Source: Halorubrum halodurans (GTDB lineage Archaea; Halobacteriota; Halobacteria; Halobacteriales; Haloferacaceae). Taken from it: 64,000 nucleotides of DNA. The DNA is taken from positions 28,653-92,652 of the forward strand of contig NZ_NHPJ01000079.1 in assembly GCF_002252985.1 (NCBI RefSeq), written 5' to 3'. Below the pieces are notes generated by a model. The model was not told the DNA's origin, did no database searches, and was given only the letters and a program-made list of their open reading frames with translations. Of the stretch, positions 58,445-64,000 are shown in pieces; the first letter of the stretch is position 1; each line of letters opens with the position of its first letter. The position numbers and the translations under genes are program-made.

Positions 58445-59617
58445 ATGAAACTCGCATTGATCGGGGTCGGACAGGCGGGCGGGAAGGTGGTCGACGAGTT
58501 CCTGGCGTACGACGCCCGGACGGGCGCGGACGTCGTTCAGGGAGCCATCGCGGTCAACACGGCGAAGGCGGACCTCCAGGGGATCGACCGCCTCCCGACG
58601 GACCGTCGGATCCTGATCGGGCAGTCGCGCGTGAAGGGGCACGGCGTGGGCGCGGACAACGAGCTCGGCGCGGAGATCGCCGAGGAGGACATCGACGAGA
58701 TCCAGGGGGCGCTCGACTCGGTGCCGGTTCACGAGATCGACGCGTTCCTCGTCGTGGCCGGGCTCGGCGGCGGGACGGGCTCCGGCGGGGCGCCCGTGAT
58801 CGCCAAGAACCTCAAGCGGATCCACACCGAGCCCGTCTACGGGCTGGGCATCCTGCCCGGCAGCGACGAGGGCGGGATCTACACCCTGAACGCCGCGCGG
58901 TCGCTCAAGACGTTCGTCGACGAGGTGGACAACCTCATGCTGTTCGACAACGACGCGTGGCGCAGGTCGGGCGAATCGGTCGGCGAGGGGTTCGACGCGA
59001 TCAACGAGGAGTTGGTCCGGCGGTTCGGCGTGCTGTTCAGCGCGGGCGAGGTGACCGCGGGCAGCGACGTGGCGGAGAGCGTGGTGGACTCCTCCGAGAT
59101 CATCAACACGCTCAAAGGGGGCGGGATCTCCTCGCTCGGCTACGCCGACGTCGCGGTGGACGAGCCGGAACGACAGGGGCTCCTCTCGCGACTGCGGGGC
59201 GACTCGGACGGCGGGATCGACAGCACGGAGGCGACCAACCGGATCACGAGCCTCGTCCGGAAGGCGACGCTCGGCCGGCTCACGCTGCCGTGTGAGGTGA
59301 AGGGCACGGAGCGGGCGCTGCTCGTCGTCGCGGGGCCGCCGGAGTACCTGAATCGGAAGGGGATCGAGCACGGCCGCAAGTGGCTCGAGGAACAGACCGG
59401 GTCGATGGAGGTCCGCGGTGGCGACTACCCGCGGCGCGGGGAGGGGACGGTCGCGGCGCTCGTGCTGCTCGGCGGCGTGACGAACGTCCCGCGGGTGAAG
59501 GAGCTCCAGCAGGTCGCGATCGAGGCACAACGGAACCTCGGCGAGATCACGGACGAGAGCGAGGACCGCTTCGCGGAGCTGATGGACAGCGACGGGGAGC
59601 TGGAGTCGCTGTTCTGA
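58445..59617 (+). CDS. cetZ1: CetZ tubulin/FtsZ-family cytoskeletal protein
   Basis: A 390-residue GTP-binding cytoskeletal protein that controls cell shape in haloarchaea. The nucleotide loop GQAGGKV is at about 9-15, NTAKADLQG and RVKGHGVGADNELG follow, and the tubulin signature GLGGGTGSGG is at about 106-115. The T7-like region and the C-terminus (LGEITDESEDRFAELMDS and an acidic end ELESLF) match the CetZ1 type, required for rod shape and motility in Haloferax. The CetZ1 assignment is by recalled similarity. A TATA-like CTTTATG lies about 40 nt upstream, so the leader is short. Confidence 0.93.
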   Translation: MKLALIGVGQAGGKVVDEFLAYDARTGADVVQGAIAVNTAKADLQGIDRLPTDRRILIGQSRVKGHGVGADNELGAEIAEEDIDEIQGALDSVPVHEIDAFLVVAGLGGGTGSGGAPVIAKNLKRIHTEPVYGLGILPGSDEGGIYTLNAARSLKTFVDEVDNLMLFDNDAWRRSGESVGEGFDAINEELVRRFGVLFSAGEVTAGSDVAESVVDSSEIINTLKGGGISSLGYADVAVDEPERQGLLSRLRGDSDGGIDSTEATNRITSLVRKATLGRLTLPCEVKGTERALLVVAGPPEYLNRKGIEHGRKWLEEQTGSMEVRGGDYPRRGEGTVAALVLLGGVTNVPRVKELQQVAIEAQRNLGEITDESEDRFAELMDSDGELESLF

Positions 59618-59665
59618 GATCGTCGCGGCCAGCGGGCGACGGCGCGGCCGCGTGGATCGACGCGC

Positions 59666-61615
59666 TCAGATCTCCGTCGCCGTCTCGAAGCCCTCCCGGA
59701 CCGCCTCGTCGAGCGATCGGGGCGCCCAGCAGTCGCCGACCCGATGGACGGACACGTCGGCGTCCGCGAGGGCGCGGTACTGCTCGTAGTCGGCCTCGCC
59801 GCCGTGGGCGAAGACGACGGTGTCGACGCCGTCGTGGCGGTCGCGCTCGTCGTTGAAAACGTTCTGGAGGACGACGGCGTCAGGCTCGACCGCGTCGACC
59901 CGGTGATGGGGCGTCACGGTCACGCCCGCGGCGTAGAGGTCGCCGAGAAGCGTGTTCTGGATGTACTGCTGGACCGATTCGCCGGGGGTGTACGCCGCGG
60001 TGACGATCTCGACGTCGGCGCCGGCGTCGACGGCCTCGGTGGCGATGTCGAGCGCCGCCTGGTTTCCGTCCCAGTCGGCGACGACGACGTCGTTGCCGAA
60101 GGGATCGTCGGCGCGGAGCGCCTCGACCGCGGTGTACGCCGCCACCGACTCGGCGACGGGGACGTCCGGTCTGCGCCCGGTCGCACCGGTCGCGAGAACG
60201 AGGTCGTCGGGGTCGTAGGCGGCGACGTCGCCCGGCGTGAACGCGGTCCCGCGCTCGACGGTCACGTCGTGGTCGTCGAGACGCGACGTGAGGGTGGTCA
60301 GCCACTCCTCGTAGCGTCCCCGGTGGTCGAGGTCCGCGTAGGCGGTCACCTGGCCGCCGAGACGGTCGGTGGCTTCGAGGAGGGTGACGTCGTGACCGCG
60401 TTCGCCGGCCGTCGTCGCCGCGACCAGTCCCGCCGGCCCCCCGCCGACGACGAGGACCGACTTCGGCGTCGCCGCCGGGTCGAGGTCGCCGTACTCCGCC
60501 TCGCGACCCGTGACCGGATTGACCGTACACCGGATCGGCAGCCCCTCCTGGTACCGACCGATACAGCCCTGGTTACAGGCGACACAGGGGATCACGTCCT
60601 CCCGCTTCCCGGCCTTCGTCTTCGTCGGGAGCTCGGGGTCGGCGATGAGCGCCCGCGTCATCCCGACCACGTCGGCACCCGTCTCCGCGAGCATGCGCGT
60701 CGCCTTCTCCGGCGTGTCGATGCGCGAGGTGACGATCGTGGAGCCGTCGACGGTCCGATCGATGGCCGCGGCGGGCGACCGTGTGACCGCCGCCGACTCG
60801 GTGGCCGGCGGAACGATGTAACTACAGCCCTCATGGGTGCTGGAGCTGCCGACCACGACGCTCCAGTAGTCGAGCCGCGTCGCGTCGTCGACGTGTTCGA
60901 CGATCGGGAGGGTCTCGTCGAACGAGAGGCCCGCCTCGGAGCGCTCCTCGGCGCTCAGCCGGATCCCGACCGCGAAGTCGTCGGCCGTGCGCCGCCGGAT
61001 CCGATCGGCGATCTCGACGGTGAACCGACAGCGGTTCTCGAGCGTGCCGCCGAACTCGTCGTCCCGGTCGTTGACGTTCGGGCTCCAGAACTGCGCCGGC
61101 AGGTAACCGTGTGAGCCGACGATCTCGACGCCGTCGAGGCCCGCGCGTTCCATCCGTTCCGCCGCGTCGACGAAGGCGTCGATCAGCTCGTACACCTCCG
61201 TCGTCTCCATCGGCCGGGGAACGACCTTCAGGCGGTCGGTGGGCGCATCGGAGGCCGACAGCGCGGGCGGTGCGTACTCGCCGGCGTAGCGCTCGCGCCC
61301 GCCGTGAAACAGCTGCGCGACGAGACGCGTGCCGGCCTCGTGCATCGCTTCGGCGAAGGGTTCGTACGACTCGACGACGTCGTCCGTGCTGGCGTCGATC
61401 GTGTGGTCCGTCAACAGCCCGCTCTCGTGGACCGCGTGGGCTTCGAGAACGACGAGTCCCGCCCCGCCGCGCGCCCGCTCGAGGTGGTACTCGAAGAAGT
61501 CGTCCGTCGGGAGGTAGTCTTCGACGAGGGTCGTCTGGTGGCCCGAACTCATGATCCGGTTCGGGAGCCGGAGCGGGCCCACCCGCGTCGGCTCGAAGAG
61601 CGAGGCGTGTTCCAT
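59666..61615 (-). CDS. FadH-like NADH:flavin oxidoreductase (OYE with FAD/NAD domain)
   Basis: A 649-residue three-domain enzyme like 2,4-dienoyl-CoA reductase. An N-terminal FMN-binding TIM barrel (about 5-330, with FHGGRERY and the active-site-like GSHGYLPAQFWSPNVN) is followed by the 4Fe-4S cysteines CVACNQGCIGRYQEG and CTVNP (about 340-370), then an FAD domain (SVLVVGGGPAGLVAATTAGE, about 390) and an NAD-binding part. It could act on unsaturated acyl-CoA, enones or trimethylamine-like substrates. A TATA-like CATTTAGG lies about 27 nt upstream. Monocistronic. Confidence 0.9.
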   Translation of the reverse strand: MEHASLFEPTRVGPLRLPNRIMSSGHQTTLVEDYLPTDDFFEYHLERARGGAGLVVLEAHAVHESGLLTDHTIDASTDDVVESYEPFAEAMHEAGTRLVAQLFHGGRERYAGEYAPPALSASDAPTDRLKVVPRPMETTEVYELIDAFVDAAERMERAGLDGVEIVGSHGYLPAQFWSPNVNDRDDEFGGTLENRCRFTVEIADRIRRRTADDFAVGIRLSAEERSEAGLSFDETLPIVEHVDDATRLDYWSVVVGSSSTHEGCSYIVPPATESAAVTRSPAAAIDRTVDGSTIVTSRIDTPEKATRMLAETGADVVGMTRALIADPELPTKTKAGKREDVIPCVACNQGCIGRYQEGLPIRCTVNPVTGREAEYGDLDPAATPKSVLVVGGGPAGLVAATTAGERGHDVTLLEATDRLGGQVTAYADLDHRGRYEEWLTTLTSRLDDHDVTVERGTAFTPGDVAAYDPDDLVLATGATGRRPDVPVAESVAAYTAVEALRADDPFGNDVVVADWDGNQAALDIATEAVDAGADVEIVTAAYTPGESVQQYIQNTLLGDLYAAGVTVTPHHRVDAVEPDAVVLQNVFNDERDRHDGVDTVVFAHGGEADYEQYRALADADVSVHRVGDCWAPRSLDEAVREGFETATEI

Positions 61616-61706
61616 ACCTCCGCAACGTCCGTGATGGATCCTAAATGTTTGCCGATCGCTGGCACCCTGCGGGAGTTCTATTATCCTCCCTCACCCGGAC
61701 GGAGAC

Positions 61707-62231
61707 ATGGACGCCGACGATATACGGACGTACAGCGAGCGGTACGCTGACGGCTACACGGAGGAACATCGGGAGATCGAAGACGACGTGGGCGCGGCTC
61801 TCGACGAGAAGGGGTATCTCACACGAGACGAACTGGAACGCGTAGTAGCGTGGAAACTCGATAACCAGCCCGGTCGGAGGGACCGCTACATCGAAATGAT
61901 GCGGTCGACCCCGGAGGAGTTCGTCCGGCGGGTAACGGAAGCGGCCCTCCTCCCAAACGACCCGAAGATCCAGTTACGGACTCTCGCTTCGATCCCCGGC
62001 ATCGGTGACGCGACGGCGACGGTCGTGTTGGCGTTCCACGATCCGACGACCTACGCGGTGGGCGACCGCTACATCATGGACGCGCTTTTCGGGGAAGATC
62101 GTGGGTTCCGACGTAGTGATTACGCCACGCTACTGGAGGAGCTCCACGATCGAAACCCCAGCGACTTCGACCTCCGAACCGTTGAGAAGGCATACTATCG
62201 CCGGTATTTGGAAGAAAACGGCATCGTGTAG
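61707..62231 (+). CDS. Small helix-hairpin-helix protein (HhH-GPD-like)
   Basis: A 174-residue protein. Residues 85-120 form a helix-hairpin-helix, LRTLASIPGIGDATATVVLA, followed by TYAVGDRYIMDALFG, in which the Asp sits where HhH-GPD DNA glycosylases have their catalytic Asp. The rest is alpha-helical and charged. It lacks the iron-sulfur cluster and full length of known glycosylases, so it may be a minimal DNA-binding or repair enzyme. Codon choice is noticeably less GC3-rich than in the neighbours, suggesting recent arrival. A TATA-like TCTATTATC has leaderless spacing. Confidence 0.8.
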   Translation: MDADDIRTYSERYADGYTEEHREIEDDVGAALDEKGYLTRDELERVVAWKLDNQPGRRDRYIEMMRSTPEEFVRRVTEAALLPNDPKIQLRTLASIPGIGDATATVVLAFHDPTTYAVGDRYIMDALFGEDRGFRRSDYATLLEELHDRNPSDFDLRTVEKAYYRRYLEENGIV

Positions 62232-62297
62232 TTCTCCGCTCGCGGAGACGAGGAACGAGCCGCTCCACGGTCCGTTGCGAACCGACCGGAGAGAAAG

Positions 62298-62371
62298 TCC
62301 GCCCTCCCCGAATTGAACGGGGGACAAGCCGATCTACAGTCGGCTGCTCTACCAGGCTGAGCTAAGGGCGG
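62298..62371 (-). tRNA. tRNA-Tyr (anticodon GTA)
   Basis: A 74-nt cloverleaf on the minus strand. The 7-bp acceptor stem is CCGCCCT/AGGGCGG with discriminator A; the anticodon stem GCCGA/TCGGC encloses the loop CTGTAGA with anticodon GTA; the T arm is CCCCG-TTCAATT-CGGGG. No intron and no encoded CCA. It reads TAC/TAT. Confidence 0.95.
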
Positions 62372-62397
62372 TCACTGAGTTCTACCCGCTGGATCCG

Positions 62398-62404
62398 ACT
62401 TAAG
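62398..62404 (-). promoter_or_regulatory. TATA box of tRNA-Tyr
   Basis: CTTAAGT lies 27-33 nt upstream of the tRNA 5' end in GC-rich DNA, the normal place for the promoter of an archaeal tRNA gene. Confidence 0.6.
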
Positions 62405-62526
62405 GGTTCCCTTTCGGCTCCGAGTCGGCCCGCGGTATCGCACGCCGGGACCGCGTCGACGGGGGGCGAGCGCGACGGCGACCGCGGCGCGCCGTCGTTA
62501 AGTCGGTCGGGGCGGGAGCGGTGTGT

Positions 62527-63441
62527 ATGAGCGACGACGGACCGGAGCGACAGGCCACGTTCGGGACCGACGGCAGCCTCGAGACCGACACCACGCCGGA
62601 GGCGACCGGCGAGAACGACTTCGGCGAGCGGAAGGCCGAAAACGAGACCGACGGCGGCTACAGCCGCTACGCCGTCTCCAGCCTGCTTCAGAAGGCGGTC
62701 CGTCGCTCCGACGAGGAGGTCGCGGCGTGGGCCGCCTGGGAGCTCGCCCGCTCGGGCTACGCCTGGAACCTCTGGGACCGGCTGACCCTCTACGTCGTCG
62801 AGGACCTCCAAGCGGGCAGCGAGGTCGCCCTGACGATAGCGCGCTACGAGGAGCTCGCGACCGACCGCTGGGAGCCCGACGAGTGGCGCGGGCGGCTGTG
62901 TGCGGTCCACGCCGCGCTCGCGGCCGCCCGCGCTCGCTCCACGCGCGAGGCGGCCAACGCCGACGCCTACTTCTCGGCGGTCGCCGAGGAGCGGGCCGCG
63001 GCCCGCGAGCGGGGCGAGGAACCCGACCACGACTTCCCCGCCGGCGACCTCGAGGCCGGCGGACGGTTCGACGTCGCCCTCGACGGCCACACCGGCGAGG
63101 GAGCGAAACGAAGCCGCGGGACGCGCTTCTTCAAGACCCGCGGCGCGCGCGTCGGCCCGGAGGGCGAGAGCGAGACGAGCGCGCGCTGGCAGCGGCTCGC
63201 GATGTCGCTCGACGACGACGTCGCCTACTCGGCCGCCGAGCTGGACCACGCCGTCGCGCCGGTCGACCCCGACGACCCGTGGACGGAACCGGCGGAGATC
63301 GATGGCGACGACGAGACGGACGGCGGTGGCGGAGACGACGGCGACTGCGGCGACGGCGACGGCAGCAAGGACGGCGACGACGAGACGGCGGAGCCGGACG
63401 ACCCGAACCCGGACGGGTCGCTGACCGACTTCTCGGGGTAG
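62527..63441 (+). CDS. MgsA/RarA C-terminal-domain-like protein
   Basis: A 304-residue acidic protein. After a disordered N-terminus, residues about 48-210 are helical and resemble the C-terminal clamp-loader-like region of the MgsA/RarA ATPases (YAVSSLLQKAVRRSDEEVAA, WAAWELARSGYAWNLWDRL, then EVALTIARYEELA). There is no AAA+ ATPase domain. RarA works at stalled replication forks; a stand-alone C-domain may bind replication proteins. The last 70 residues are almost all Asp, Gly, Glu and Ser. A CGTTAAG box has leaderless spacing to the ATG at 62527. Confidence 0.78.
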   Translation: MSDDGPERQATFGTDGSLETDTTPEATGENDFGERKAENETDGGYSRYAVSSLLQKAVRRSDEEVAAWAAWELARSGYAWNLWDRLTLYVVEDLQAGSEVALTIARYEELATDRWEPDEWRGRLCAVHAALAAARARSTREAANADAYFSAVAEERAAARERGEEPDHDFPAGDLEAGGRFDVALDGHTGEGAKRSRGTRFFKTRGARVGPEGESETSARWQRLAMSLDDDVAYSAAELDHAVAPVDPDDPWTEPAEIDGDDETDGGGGDDGDCGDGDGSKDGDDETAEPDDPNPDGSLTDFSG

Positions 63442-63500
63442 GGCGGTCCGGCCGAGATCCGACACAACCGCTTTGCCGCGGCGGCCCCACGGATCGGACC

Positions 63501-64000
63501 GTGACCGACGGCGGGGACGAAACGACCGAAGGGGCCGCCGCCGAGACGCGGGCACGGCGGCTCCTCCGGGACGTCGGCGCCGACCGCGACTGGGGGTTCG
63601 ACCCCGAGACGGTCGCGATCGACGACGCGGGCGTCCTCGAGCACCTCTCGCCGGTCGTCCGTCGGTGGTGGGTCGAGCGGTTCGGCGCGCACGTCGCGGC
63701 GAACGGCGGCCTCTTCACGCCGCCACAGCGCGGCGCGATCCCGCACGTCGCCGCCGACCGGAGCTGTCTCGTGGCAGCGCCGACGGGCAGCGGGAAGACG
63801 CTGGCGGCGTTCACCGCCGTCCTCGACGACCTCTTCGCGCGCGACCGCGCCGGCGACCTGGAGAACGCGGTGTACTGTCTGTACGTCTCGCCGCTCAAGT
63901 CGCTCGCGAACGACGTCGAGCGCAACCTCGAGTCGCCGCTCGCGGCGCTGTCCGAGCGGATCGCGGCGAGCGAGGGAAGCGACGGCGACGCGCCGGACGT
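63501..64000 (+). CDS. Lhr-type DEAD/DEAH helicase, N-terminal part
   Basis: The first 166 residues of a superfamily 2 helicase; the gene continues past the right edge. The Q-motif region LFTPPQRGAIPHVAADRS and Walker A VAAPTGSGKTLAAFTAVLDDL (about 92-112) are followed by motif Ia-like YCLYVSPLKSLANDVERNLE. These fit Lhr-type helicases, which unwind DNA and RNA-DNA hybrids in repair. The start is GTG, with a TATA-like GCTTTGCC about 27 nt upstream. Confidence 0.88.
   Translation, partial: MTDGGDETTEGAAAETRARRLLRDVGADRDWGFDPETVAIDDAGVLEHLSPVVRRWWVERFGAHVAANGGLFTPPQRGAIPHVAADRSCLVAAPTGSGKTLAAFTAVLDDLFARDRAGDLENAVYCLYVSPLKSLANDVERNLESPLAALSERIAASEGSDGDAPD

Noticed and set aside
57161..59530. 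A 789-codon minus-strand frame opposite the helicase fragment and cetZ1
   Set aside because: It spans two unrelated plus-strand genes and the gap between them, has no recognisable domain, and is explained by GC bias.

Overview
The window is a piece of a high-GC halophilic archaeal chromosome, most like Halorubrum or a close relative. The evidence is a strongly acidic predicted proteome, archaeal transcription factor TFE, archaeal Trm56, a CetZ tubulin-like protein, DUF2110/DUF5803 genes, Tat/lipobox secreted proteins, and TATA-like boxes about 25-30 nt ahead of many start codons (leaderless mRNAs). No rRNA or CRISPR array is present; one tRNA-Tyr(GTA) is found near the right end.

Layout. 0-11 kb: a cut-off M20 amidohydrolase, a 2-hydroxyacid dehydrogenase, an M24 creatinase-fold hydrolase, a PAS histidine kinase, purC, trm56, then a divergent pair of a double-domain KaiC-like ATPase and a histidine kinase with a LOV-type (blue-light) PAS domain, followed by an M48-like membrane protein that has lost its zinc motif. 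10.8-12.8 kb: the tfe-DUF2110-DUF5803 operon. 12.8-14.4 kb: a tnpB-only IS1341-type element with a hairpin-rich 3' end. 14.4-29.3 kb: mainly housekeeping genes (CinA-like, M20 deacylase, NAD-kinase-like, map, MFS, cupin, archaetidyl transferase, AK6-type kinase, hisC, FAH hydrolase, MBL hydrolase, OsmC) with several intergenic repeats.

29.5-38 kb is the most distinctive region: three tandem TasA/camelysin-like surface fibre genes, one carrying a complete von Willebrand A domain spliced cleanly into the TasA-like fold, with a small membrane protein and four paralogous winged-helix proteins with two C-terminal membrane helices around them. The second and third fibre genes have duplicated hairpin leaders. 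A photolyase follows.

39.6-41.5 kb holds a complete IS200/IS605 element (tnpB, a small ribbon-helix-helix gene, and a tnpA broken by one in-frame TGA). 41.5-46 kb is lower-GC accessory DNA: a truncated gene remnant, a PQQ-propeller lipoprotein, and regulator/membrane-protein modules including a CPBP protease. 46-52 kb: cystathionine gamma-synthase-like enzyme, nosL and nosD-nosF-nosY (NosD has an extra NosL-like N-terminal domain; nosZ is not in the window). 52-64 kb: PqqB-like hydrolase, flavin-split-barrel proteins, a double-wHTH regulator, a Sco1-like copper chaperone, DJ-1, USP, a 5'-truncated UvrD/RecB-like helicase-nuclease, cetZ1, an FadH-like oxidoreductase, a small HhH protein, tRNA-Tyr, an MgsA-C-like protein and the start of an Lhr-type helicase.

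All calls were made by reading the sequence; no database search was run, so family names rest on recognised motifs.
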